A stretch of DNA of 64,000 nucleotides from positions 4,491,501 to 4,555,500 of the forward strand of contig NZ_CP029078.1 of the NCBI RefSeq assembly GCF_005222485.1, read 5' to 3'. The notes beneath the pieces are model-generated. The model was not told where the DNA came from and ran no database searches. It worked only from the letters and a program-made list of their open reading frames with translations. Positions 54,486-64,000 of the stretch are shown here, one piece after another. This DNA comes from Streptomyces griseoviridis. Its GTDB lineage: Bacteria; Actinomycetota; Actinomycetes; Streptomycetales; Streptomycetaceae. Numbering within the stretch: position 1 is the stretch's first letter; each line of letters opens with the position of its first letter. The position numbers and the translations under genes were made by a program.

Positions 54486-55568
54486 ATGACTCAGGGGGCC
54501 GGTCAGGGACCCGAGGTGGAGCGGACGGCGACGTTGCGCGACTTCCGGGTGCCTGCGTACGTCCATGAGACCGGTCCGTACGACCAGAGCACGCACCCCG
54601 GGGACGTCGTCCCACCGCACGAGCAGGGCTACCCCGACGGGTACACGCCCACCGAGCGGGACCTCCCCGTGATCCAGCGCGGTGACACGCTCCAGGTGTC
54701 CCTCGACCCGGACTCGGTGTCGGCGCCGCTCCCCGTCTCGGACGACGGCGCGGGCCCGCTGTACGTCGTCGGCGACGTCCACGGCTATCTCGACGAACTG
54801 CTCGCCGCGCTCGCCGAGAAGGGCCTCGTCGACGACGCGGGCCAGTGGTGCGCGGGCACCGCCAGGCTCTGGTTCCTCGGCGACTTCACCGACCGCGGCC
54901 CGGACGGCATCGGCGTCATCGACCTGGTGATGCGGCTGTCCGCCGAGGCGGCGGCCGCGGGCGGCTACTGCAAGGCCCTGATGGGCAACCACGAACTGCT
55001 GCTGCTCGGCGCCAAGCGGTTCGGCGACACCCCCGTCAACTCCGGTGCGGGCACCGCCACCTTCCAGGCGGGCTGGCTGCTCAACGGCGGCCAGAAGACC
55101 GACATGGACCGCCTCCAGGACCACCACCTCCAGTGGATGGCCCGCCTCGACGCCGTCGAGGAGGTCGACGGCTATCTGCTCGTCCACTCCGACACCACCG
55201 CCTACCTCGACTACGGCGACTCGATCGAGGCGGTCAACGACACCGTCCGCGAGACCCTCACCCGCAACGACGCCGACGAGTGCTGGGATCTCTTCCGCAA
55301 GTTCACCAAGCGCTTCTCCTTCCGTGACGAGGGCGGCGCGGACGCCGTCCGCTCGCTGTTGGATACGTACGGCGGCACCCGCGTCGTTCACGGCCACAGC
55401 CCCATTCCGTACCTGCTCGGCGAAGTGGGCTCCGAGGACGGCGAGGACGATTCGGGTCCCGTGGTCGACGGACCGCACGTCTACGCCGAAGGACTGGCCA
55501 TCGCGATGGACGGTGGCGTGACCATGGCCGGAAAGCTGCTGGTCCAGCAACTGCCTCTGGAAAACTGA
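54486..55568 (+). CDS. Calcineurin-like metallophosphoesterase
   Basis: 360 residues. Metal-binding motifs are VVGDVHGYLDE, WFLGDFTDRGPDGIG, LMGNHELLL, and RVVHGHSPIPY: the complete GDXHG-GDXXDR-GNHE-GHXH set. A ~95-residue N-terminal extension without recognised domain precedes it. Likely cytoplasmic Ser/Thr phosphatase or nucleotide phosphoesterase; substrate unknown. Confidence 0.93.
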   Translation: MTQGAGQGPEVERTATLRDFRVPAYVHETGPYDQSTHPGDVVPPHEQGYPDGYTPTERDLPVIQRGDTLQVSLDPDSVSAPLPVSDDGAGPLYVVGDVHGYLDELLAALAEKGLVDDAGQWCAGTARLWFLGDFTDRGPDGIGVIDLVMRLSAEAAAAGGYCKALMGNHELLLLGAKRFGDTPVNSGAGTATFQAGWLLNGGQKTDMDRLQDHHLQWMARLDAVEEVDGYLLVHSDTTAYLDYGDSIEAVNDTVRETLTRNDADECWDLFRKFTKRFSFRDEGGADAVRSLLDTYGGTRVVHGHSPIPYLLGEVGSEDGEDDSGPVVDGPHVYAEGLAIAMDGGVTMAGKLLVQQLPLEN

Positions 55569-55588
55569 GCGTTCACCGGGCAGGCCGA

Positions 55589-55611
55589 CCCGCGCGCTGA
55601 GGCCGCGCGGG
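55589..55611. terminator. Hairpin terminator after the phosphoesterase gene
   Basis: Arms CCCGCGCG (55589-55596) and CGCGCGGG (55604-55611), seven-base loop, twenty bases after the stop. No T run. Confidence 0.55.
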
Positions 55612-55761
55612 ACGGCGCAGGCCAGGGGCCAATTTCCGCAAACCCCCTGTCACCGTGTGCCGTCCCCGCTCTACCATCGGCTTATCCGTAGCAGGCTCCC
55701 CTCCGTTTCTGCCCGACGGCTCGTTGGCATGCGAGCCCCAAGCCCTACGGAGCATCGGGGG

Positions 55762-56646
55762 ATGCACATGAACAGCGTTCCGCAGTACCTGTTGAACGAG
55801 GACCGCCAAGACTTCGAGCGGATCCTCGACGAGGCGCTGCGCTCCGCCCCACACCGCCAGGATCAAGCCGCTCTCGGCCACAGGTTCAACCCGGAACAAC
55901 TGCGCACCAAGGCGCTCAACGCCACCGAATCGATCACGTCGGCCGCCGCCACCGAGTACCAGCACTACGTCAAGGTCCGCGAGGAACAGCGCCGACCCGC
56001 TCCGGCCACCGCGTCGGCCGGCCCGTCCTCCGCCCATGACTCCGACCTCTCGGAGCCGGGCGCGACGGGGCTCGCCGCCTCCCTCGACGACCCGGCCGAG
56101 ACCTCGGGCGCGGGCGCCGTCGCCGTCGTCGCCGTGCTCGCGCCCGTCCTCGCCGGGACCGCCGCGCTGATATTCCTGCTCGTCGGCTACCTCCTCAAGA
56201 TGGTCAGCCCCGGACTGGGGTTCGCCCGGACGATGATCACCGCGGGCTGGGTCTTCGGCGCCGTGACGGCGGCGGCGATCCTGGGCGCCGCCGTCGGACT
56301 GCTGCTCACCGCGCTGCGCAACCAGCCCAAGGTCGAGGCCGGTGCGCCCCACGGATCGAGCGAGGAGGTGGACCGGGCCAGGGACGCCTGGCGGGACGCC
56401 CTGCTGGAACGCGGCATCCTGCCGTTCCTGCGGGACACGCTCGCCGACCCCGGCACGCCCGCGCCGACGGCCGTGCGCCCGCCGAGGACGACACCCGCGC
56501 CGGCCGGCCGGATGCCGCAACTCGGCTACGGCCGCCCCGGCTTCAGCAGCCGGGACGACGACCAGGACAGCGGCCACCGCCCGCGCTTCTCCAGCCCGGA
56601 CTACAGCAGCCCGGACTTCGGCGGCCCCGAGAACCAGCCCGACTGA
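55762..56646 (+). CDS. Membrane protein with coiled N-terminus
   Basis: 294 residues from the ATG at 55762; an ATG two codons later (55768) fits the GGGGG site slightly better. The soluble N-terminal part (LLNEDRQDFERILDEALRS, HRFNPEQLRTKALNATESI) is helical. Two membrane helices lie at about 118-142 and 152-178, followed by a cytoplasmic tail ending in repeats of SSPDYSSPDF. I recognise it only as a Streptomyces conserved transmembrane protein; function unknown. Confidence 0.8.
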   Translation: MHMNSVPQYLLNEDRQDFERILDEALRSAPHRQDQAALGHRFNPEQLRTKALNATESITSAAATEYQHYVKVREEQRRPAPATASAGPSSAHDSDLSEPGATGLAASLDDPAETSGAGAVAVVAVLAPVLAGTAALIFLLVGYLLKMVSPGLGFARTMITAGWVFGAVTAAAILGAAVGLLLTALRNQPKVEAGAPHGSSEEVDRARDAWRDALLERGILPFLRDTLADPGTPAPTAVRPPRTTPAPAGRMPQLGYGRPGFSSRDDDQDSGHRPRFSSPDYSSPDFGGPENQPD

Positions 56647-56786
56647 CCCCGGGCCCGCGCCCTCCCCGACGGCCGATCGGCCGTGCGGGAGAGCGCCTGC
56701 CGCGAGGCCACCGGGCTGGGCGAGCCGCCGCACCAGGGCACCCCACCGCCCGAACTTGCCTCTGGCACAGCAGAGTTGACGACTTC

Positions 56787-56925
56787 TCAGTCGGCGATCG
56801 GCAGATACACCCGACTCCCGCTCGCGGCGAACTCCCGCGACTTCTGAGCCATGCCGTCCTCGATCTCCGCCCGGCTCCCCCCGTGTTCGCGGCGGATGTC
56901 GTGGGAGATCTTCATCGGGGACGAC
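56787..56925 (-). pseudogene. 3' remnant of a second thiC-like gene
   Basis: About 45 codons reading SPMKISHDIRREHGGSRAEI, then EDGMAQKSREFAASGSRVYLPIAD and a stop. This aligns with the C-terminus of ThiC ([15 protein letters not shown] ... [15 protein letters not shown]) but differs at many sites, so it came from a different thiC rather than a recent copy. The CxxC-x4-C cluster motif is lost except for a Pro where Cys was. The full thiC lies 0.9 kb away in the same orientation with a DUF4240 gene in between. Confidence 0.8.
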
Positions 56926-57041
56926 TTCCGTCCGGAGTTGGCCTCGCCCGTACGACTGCGAAGACCTGCAGGCGCCGTGAGAACTGTGCGATGTGCCCGG
57001 CACAGCCCCGTTGTCAGACCGGGATGGCACAGTGCAGCACC

Positions 57042-57599
57042 ATGAACATAGACCGGTTCTGGCACCTCATCGAATCCGCGCGTTCATCCGCCACCGTCTC
57101 CGGATCCCCCTTCGACGAGACACTGGTGGACGTCCTCGCCGAGTGCCCTCGGCGAGAGATCCTTGAATACGCCGAGCGATTCGACGAGGTACACGACGCC
57201 CTGTACCGCTGGGACATCTGGGCTGCGGCCTATCTCATCGGCGGTGGCTGTTCCGACGACAGTTTCATGGACTTCCGTGCAGGGGTGATCGCACTGGGCC
57301 GGGACTGGTACGAGTGCACGGCTCTGAGCCCGGACAGCCTCGCCGGGCACCCCGCTGTCGTCGAAGCCGCAAGCGCCCACCATGACGAGGCTCTGTTCCA
57401 CGAGAACGTGAACTACGCAGCCAGTGAGGCTTTTGAACGCCTCACCGGTGACCGGGAAGCCTTCTATAAGGCTCAGGCCGAGCACCGGTCCGCCGGCCGG
57501 CAGCACGGCAGCGCGACGGACATGGGTGAAGACTTCGACTTCGACGACGCGGATGAGATGCATCGACGACTGCCCCGCCTGGCGGCGCTCTACCTCTGA
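57042..57599 (+). CDS. DUF4240 domain protein
   Basis: 185 residues. MNIDRFWHLIESARS, FDEVHDALYRWDIWAAAYLI and CSDDSFMDFRAGVIALGRDWYE are diagnostic of DUF4240. Acidic C-terminus (DFDFDDADEMHRRLPRLAAL). No known function; often found as accessory single genes in Streptomyces. Codon use includes more A/T in third positions than neighbours (for example GAA, GAT, ATA), so it may be an acquired gene inserted beside the thiC remnant. Confidence 0.88.
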   Translation: MNIDRFWHLIESARSSATVSGSPFDETLVDVLAECPRREILEYAERFDEVHDALYRWDIWAAAYLIGGGCSDDSFMDFRAGVIALGRDWYECTALSPDSLAGHPAVVEAASAHHDEALFHENVNYAASEAFERLTGDREAFYKAQAEHRSAGRQHGSATDMGEDFDFDDADEMHRRLPRLAALYL

Positions 57600-57657
57600 G
57601 CGTCCGGCCGGCCCACGGCTCCTCCGAGAGACGTGAGCCGACCTATAGGACCAAGGG

Positions 57658-59562
<1,905 letters not shown>

Positions 59563-59584
59563 AACATCACTCAACTGGCGTGAT

Positions 59585-59598
59585 GTTCCACGTGAAAC
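59585..59598. promoter_or_regulatory. parS-like site with one mismatch
   Basis: GTTCCACGTGAAAC, 13 of 14 matches to the consensus, about 107 bases upstream of thiC and beside an ATGTTCCAC half-repeat. Weak ParB binding is possible. Confidence 0.55.
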
Positions 59599-59731
59599 AT
59601 CGCTGGGACGGAGGTCAGCGCCCTCTCAGCCCGGTGCTCCGAGCTCCCGCGTGTACAAAGGTGACTCCACGCTAGCGTCAATTCGGGCGCGGTGAACAGG
59701 GGGCCCCTGCCGTTCTTGCGATGATCTGGCG

Positions 59732-61882
59732 GTGACCACGACACATCAGCCTCCGTACCCCCCGCCCGAGCCGCCGCACGGGAACGACCAGGGCGGACGC
59801 GGGGCGGGTCCCGAACCCGGACACGGGGCAACTCCGGGGCCCGGACGCGGCCCAGGAGCGGGACAGGGTGCCGGGCAGGGACAGGGTGCCGGACGGGGGC
59901 GAGGTCCCGAACAGGCGCGAGGCCCCCGACAGGGGCAAGGGTCCGTGCAAGCGCCGGACCCCCGACAAGGGCGAGGTCCCGGCCCCGGACCGGGGCAACG
60001 GCCCACGCAGGGACAGGGGCAGGGGCTTAGGCAGGGGCAACGGCCCGTGCAGAGGCAGGGTCTCGGCCAGGACCAGGAGTACAGACAAGGGCAAGGTCCC
60101 GGGCAGGGGCAACGGCCTGGGCAGGCGCAGCGTCCAGGGCCGGGCTCGAGGCCGGACGCCTGGCCGGGTGCCGGTCCCGGTTCCGCGCCGGGGACCGGCG
60201 GGCAGGGGCCGGGGGCGTTCCCCGGGTACGGTCCTGGTCCCGGGCAGGGCGGGCCTGGCGGCGGATACGGCAGCGGACACGGTCCAGGACCGGGCGCCGG
60301 TGGCGACGGACCACGCCCTGGCGACGGCGGTGGCGGACCGGGGGGCGGCCAGGGACCCGGCGACGAGCACGGTCACGGCGGCGGGCACAGTCATGGCGGC
60401 GGCCATGGGCCGGGAGGCGGACACGGTCACGGCGGCGGTCACGGTCCCGGCGGTGGTCACGGGCACGGGCCCGGTGGCGGGCACGGCCCGGACGGCGGGA
60501 GTGGGCACTCGCACGGGCACAGTCACAGCCACGGCCCCGCAGCCCCGGTCTCCAAGCATCTGCGCAAGGTCATCGCCGCCGTCCTCATCCCGTTCGCGGC
60601 GGCCGTGGTGGTCGGGCTCGCGGTGCTGTGGCCAGGCGGCGCACCAGCGCACGAGCGCACCGGTGTCGGCTTCGACCGGCAGAGCCAGCAGGCGACGGTC
60701 ACCAAGGTCGTGAAGCTCAGCTGCACGTCCGTCAACGCCTCGGGCGGGTCACCGACCGGCGAAGCCCCGGCCACCGGGAGCGCCGCGGCCGACGGGTCCG
60801 CCGCCAAGGAGGAGGACGGCGACTGCAAGAAGGCGACGATCCGCGTCGACACCGGCCAGGACAAGGGCCGGACGTTCACCGAGATCGTGCAGCCCGACCA
60901 GTCGCGGCAGTTGCACGAGGGCGAGAAGGTCGTGGTCGCCTACGAGCCCTCGGCGCCCAGGAACCTCCAGTACTCGGTGACCGACGTCAACCGCCGGATC
61001 CCGATGACGGTGCTGGCCGGCATCTTCGCGGTCGTCGTCGTCCTGGTGGGCCGTATCCGGGGCGTGATGGCGCTGGTCGCGCTGGCGATCAGCTTCCTGA
61101 TCCTCAACTTCTTCATCCTGCCCGCGATCCTCCAGGGTTCGAACCCGCTGATCGTGGCGGTGGTCGGGGCGAGCGCCATCATGCTGATCGCCCTGTACAT
61201 GTGTCACGGGCTGTCGGCCAGAACCTCGGTCGCGGTGCTCGGCACACTGATCTCGCTGGTGCTGATCGGCATCCTCGGCTCGGTGTTCATCGGGTGGGCG
61301 GCGCTCACCGGCAACACGGACGACAACACCGGTCTCATCCACGGTCTGTACCCGCACATCGACATGAGCGGTCTGCTCCTCGCGGGTGTCATCATCGGCT
61401 CGCTCGGCGTCCTTGACGACGTGACGGTCACCCAGACCTCGGCGGTCTGGGAGCTGCACGAGGCGAACCCGTCGATGGGCTGGCGCGGGCTGTACCGGGC
61501 GGGCATCCGCATCGGACGCGACCACATCGCGTCCGTCGTCAACACCCTCGTCCTCGCGTACGCGGGTGCCGCGCTGCCGCTGCTGCTGCTGTTCTCCATC
61601 GCGCAGAGCAGCGTGGGCACGGTCGCCAACAGCGAGTTGGTGGCCGAGGAGATCGTGCGGACGCTGGTGGGCTCGATCGGCCTGGTCGCCTCGGTGCCGG
61701 TGACGACGGCGCTGGCGGCCCTGGTGGTCGCGGCGGACCGGCCAGGACAGGACGCGCCCGTGGGGGCGGGCGCGGGCCCCGGCTCCGGGAACGGCTCGGT
61801 CGCCGTCGCGACGGCCGGGGCGCAGAGCGGGACGGCGGTGGGGCAGCCGCGCACGGGGCGGGGCCGGCGCCGGAAGCGGTGA
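59732..61882 (+). CDS. YibE/F family membrane protein with Gly/Gln/His-rich N-terminus
   Basis: 716 residues from the GTG at 59732. Residues 1-215 are low complexity, built from GQGQGxG/RPGQ repeats; residues about 220-272 are a Gly/His-rich block (GGGHGHGGGHGPGG, HSHGHSHSHG). A membrane helix follows at about 278-302, then an exported region (305-400) with Cys in LSCTSVN and GDCKKAT. Six or seven helices from about 415 onward form the YibE/F domain. YibE/F has no assigned activity. The His block could bind Zn, Ni or Cu. Confidence 0.88.
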   Translation: MTTTHQPPYPPPEPPHGNDQGGRGAGPEPGHGATPGPGRGPGAGQGAGQGQGAGRGRGPEQARGPRQGQGSVQAPDPRQGRGPGPGPGQRPTQGQGQGLRQGQRPVQRQGLGQDQEYRQGQGPGQGQRPGQAQRPGPGSRPDAWPGAGPGSAPGTGGQGPGAFPGYGPGPGQGGPGGGYGSGHGPGPGAGGDGPRPGDGGGGPGGGQGPGDEHGHGGGHSHGGGHGPGGGHGHGGGHGPGGGHGHGPGGGHGPDGGSGHSHGHSHSHGPAAPVSKHLRKVIAAVLIPFAAAVVVGLAVLWPGGAPAHERTGVGFDRQSQQATVTKVVKLSCTSVNASGGSPTGEAPATGSAAADGSAAKEEDGDCKKATIRVDTGQDKGRTFTEIVQPDQSRQLHEGEKVVVAYEPSAPRNLQYSVTDVNRRIPMTVLAGIFAVVVVLVGRIRGVMALVALAISFLILNFFILPAILQGSNPLIVAVVGASAIMLIALYMCHGLSARTSVAVLGTLISLVLIGILGSVFIGWAALTGNTDDNTGLIHGLYPHIDMSGLLLAGVIIGSLGVLDDVTVTQTSAVWELHEANPSMGWRGLYRAGIRIGRDHIASVVNTLVLAYAGAALPLLLLFSIAQSSVGTVANSELVAEEIVRTLVGSIGLVASVPVTTALAALVVAADRPGQDAPVGAGAGPGSGNGSVAVATAGAQSGTAVGQPRTGRGRRRKR

Positions 61883-62227
61883 GGGGAGCCGCCCGCCGCA
61901 CGGCCGGAAGCGGTGAGAGCAGCCGCCCGCCGCACGAGCGGACGCGGCGAGAGCAGCCGCCCGCGCCGCACGGGCGAGAGCCCCAGGCGGCTGAGAGAAG
62001 CCCCGGGCTCTCGGCCTGGGCAACCGCCCGCCGCTCGGGCCGGGAGCCCCAGACGCTGAGGGAAGCCGCCGAGCGCTCGGGCGACGCGGTTTCCCTCCAC
62101 ACCAGCGCCCCCGTTTCCGGGAGCCTCCGCAGAAGCGTTACTGCACAACTTCTTCACACGGAACAAGCCACTGCGCCCGCCTCCGGCCACCCGCACCGGA
62201 ACTCGCCGCCGCCCCCGCGCCCGGCCG
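61883..62227. repeat. Degenerate ~45-bp tandem repeat in the YibE/F-ssgA gap
   Basis: 345-base convergent gap. Units with GCAGCCGCCCGCCGCACGxxCGGA and GGCTGAGAGAAGCC recur three or four times from about 61883 to 62060. The right part holds no repeat and no gene that I can support. Confidence 0.65.
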
Positions 62228-62665
62228 TCACCCGGCGCTCTGCTCCTCCGCCAGGATCCGGTCGAGGGCCTCGTCGAGGTGGGTGTCGAAGTCGGCGAGG
62301 GCACCCTCCTGACCGAGCGGCACCAGTTTGTCGGTGCGGTCGAGGAACGCGATGACCGGCGCCGTCGAGGACCGGAACAACGCCTGGTCGCGGCCGACCT
62401 GAAGGCGGATCAGCACCTCGACGAGGGAGTCGCAGTCGGCGGGCTCGACCCGCACATCGCCTTCCCCGCAGGGCCTGCCCACTCCGTCGATCAGCAGTTC
62501 ACGGCCGAACGTCCAGGTCACCGGGGCGTCGCCCGGCAAGTGGAAGGTCAGCCGCACGGCATAGGGATCGCCGGTCTCGTACCGCAGCTCGACCGGGATG
62601 CGGAACGAGAGCTCCTCGGAGACGAGAAAGCTCATCATGACCTCTGCCTGTACGGACTCGCGCAT
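62228..62665 (-). CDS. ssgA: Sporulation-specific cell division activator SsgA
   Basis: 145 residues. The N-terminus MRESVQAEVMMSFLVSEELS and the SALP-family core (ELRYETGDPYAVRLTFHLPGD, TWTFGRELLIDG, FLDRTDKLVPLGQE) identify SsgA. It activates sporulation septum formation and affects SsgB/FtsZ localisation in aerial hyphae. Its regulator ssgR lies 100 bases upstream in the same orientation. Confidence 0.96.
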   Translation of the reverse strand: MRESVQAEVMMSFLVSEELSFRIPVELRYETGDPYAVRLTFHLPGDAPVTWTFGRELLIDGVGRPCGEGDVRVEPADCDSLVEVLIRLQVGRDQALFRSSTAPVIAFLDRTDKLVPLGQEGALADFDTHLDEALDRILAEEQSAG

Positions 62666-62765
62666 CGCCTACCCCGTCGTATGAAGCCGGTTGGCTGGGA
62701 ATGATCCCCCCTGACACTCCAGGCATCTTGCTTAACGTGCACGACAGATCACAAGGAGTGATTTT

Positions 62766-63863
62766 TCAGATACTGATAGAGATCGACAGTGACCCCAGCA
62801 AACGCCCCACTTCGGCCTGCAACTGACGTGCCGCGGCGGGCAGCCGGTCGGCCTGGTGAGCGGGCAGAGACAGGGCCACAGCTGCGGCTGTGCTGCCCGC
62901 GGTGACGGGAATTGCCGCACAAACCGTGCCGAGCGCATATTCCTGTCGCTCGAGCACCGGATCCATCCGACCCACCCGTTCGAGGCGCCGGAGCAGGCTG
63001 TGACCGTCACGCACCGTGTACGGCGTGATGGTGCGGACCGGGTAGCGGGCGAGATGGTCGCGGCGGGAGGCGTCGTCGAGCTGGGAGAGCAGACACTGCC
63101 CGATGGCGTGCGCGTGCGCCGTCTCGCGGAAGTCGGCCCACTCGGCGACCGCCGGGGTGGCGGGGGTGTCGGAGACGATCTGGACCTCGACCTCGCCGTC
63201 GACGTAGACGGCGTAGTAGATGGGCGCCCCGAGGGCGTCCCGCCAGCGGGCGAGGATGTCGGCGACCGTGCTGCGACGTTTCTGCCGTGCGCCGCCGCTG
63301 CTGAGGCGCTCCGCCGCGTCGCCGAGGAAGAACAGGCCGCGGTCCCGGCTGAGATAGCCCTCGTGCACGAGGGTGCGCAGCAGGTGGTAGGCGGTGGGCA
63401 GGGCGAGCCCGGTCTCGCGGGCGAGCTGTTTGGCGGGGGCGCCGTGCTGGTGCTCGGCGACCCGCTCCAGCAGCCGCATGGCCCGCTGCACCGACCCGAT
63501 GAGCGTGCCGGGCGGCGCGGCTTCGGCGTGGTGGGGCTGCGCGGGGGCGGTGGCCGGTGTGGGCCGGGGCCGCGCGGCGGGGGCGTCGGGGGGTGCGGGG
63601 TGGGGGTGGGACGAGGGCGGCGGCGGGGGCGGTGCGGGTGTCCGGGGCGCGGAGGTGCCGGCAGGCGTCGCCTGGGTCTGCCGGGCCGCGGGAGCGGCAC
63701 GAGGCGCCGGGGGTCGGCGGGTCTCGGGGGGTGACGGCGGTGTGGCCGGCACCCGGGACGATGGGGCGCCGGGGAGCGACGGTGGCGTCGCGAGCGCCCG
63801 GGACGGCGGGGTGCCGGACCGCGCCGGACGGGGTGGCCCTGCCGCCGGGGCGGGAGGGGGCAC
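62766..63863 (-). CDS. ssgR: IclR-type regulator SsgR, with long Pro/Ala N-terminus
   Basis: 365 residues from the GTG at 63863, but the frame is open to the right edge with no other start, so the gene may begin outside the window or, if short like the ~240-residue SsgR I recall, internally near GTLIGSVQRAMRLLE. The IclR winged helix is at about 118-180 (GAPAKQLARETGLALPTAYHLLRTLVHEGYL), then the effector-binding domain (HAHAIGQCLLSQLD). SsgR activates ssgA. The ~115-residue Pro/Ala/Thr-rich extension looks disordered and repetitive. Confidence 0.88.
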   Translation of the reverse strand: MPPPAPAAGPPRPARSGTPPSRALATPPSLPGAPSSRVPATPPSPPETRRPPAPRAAPAARQTQATPAGTSAPRTPAPPPPPPSSHPHPAPPDAPAARPRPTPATAPAQPHHAEAAPPGTLIGSVQRAMRLLERVAEHQHGAPAKQLARETGLALPTAYHLLRTLVHEGYLSRDRGLFFLGDAAERLSSGGARQKRRSTVADILARWRDALGAPIYYAVYVDGEVEVQIVSDTPATPAVAEWADFRETAHAHAIGQCLLSQLDDASRRDHLARYPVRTITPYTVRDGHSLLRRLERVGRMDPVLERQEYALGTVCAAIPVTAGSTAAAVALSLPAHQADRLPAAARQLQAEVGRLLGSLSISISI

Positions 63864-64000
63864 CGGGTGGGCCGCCGGGGACGTCCGCGCCGAGGAGTCA
63901 GCCGAAGAGGCAGAGGAGGTGGCCGAGGAGGGCGTCCTCCAGGGTGGTCGGTCCGGCGGAGCGGCCGGCGGCGCGGCGGGCGGTGCCGCACGGTCCTGGG

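Overview
The window is a 64 kb piece of a very GC-rich actinobacterial chromosome, almost certainly Streptomyces. The evidence is the codon bias, frequent GTG starts, the sporulation genes ssgA and ssgR, a bldA-type TTA codon, F420-type enzymes and actinobacterial families such as DUF5926, DUF6221 and DUF4240. From memory, the gene order (ssgR-ssgA-YibE/F-thiC ... LacI-hisC-cydA-cydB-cydCD ... serS-pheA-DyP-copper genes ... HtrA-tRNA-Ser) matches the oriC-proximal core of S. coelicolor, roughly SCO3925 to SCO3985. Perfect ParB sites (parS) and several groups of DnaA boxes agree with a location near oriC.

Layout. 1-1.8 kb: minus-strand operon resembling the ChsH2-ChsH1-Ltp2 hydratase/aldolase of steroid side-chain degradation, cut by the left edge. 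2-7.9 kb: small secreted protein, prim-pol-like protein, methyltransferase, DUF6221 protein, and a NarL-type two-component system with a membrane protein. 7.9-10 kb: a scar of repeats, truncated regulator, NUDIX and integrase genes, ending at tRNA-Ser(UGA). 10-22 kb: HtrA-like protease, GDPD, HATPase proteins, a DnaA-box-like array, DUF5926, an orphan structured RNA with terminator, a repeat-bearing secreted protein, a second prim-pol-like protein, a PP2C-like protein, aminopeptidase P and a CitG-like protein. 22-28.6 kb: copper handling (membrane protein, YcnI, SCO, PCuAC, CopC-CopD, Tat-exported DyP peroxidase).

28.8-42 kb: pheA, a DnaA-box region, serS with a HAD phosphatase, a four-gene ABC exporter operon, a hydrolase-SDR fusion with a MerR regulator, RNA 2'-phosphotransferase, parS, an F420-type oxidoreductase, a second HAD protein and an M23 peptidase. 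43-52.7 kb: GAF histidine kinase and the cytochrome bd operon cydA-cydB-cydCD behind a Rex operator, with two parS sites at the start of cydCD, then hisC. 53-64 kb: LacI regulator with a TTA codon, phosphoesterase, membrane protein, a second thiC 3' remnant, DUF4240, thiC with a TPP riboswitch, YibE/F protein with a Gly/His-rich N-terminus, ssgA and ssgR.

Most of this is conserved core. The parts needing a second look are the non-coding ones: the DnaA-box arrays (especially 13.7 kb), the orphan RNA and terminator at 15 kb, the tRNA-Ser integration scar, the altered thiC riboswitch, and the many tandem repeats that each occur at only one locus.
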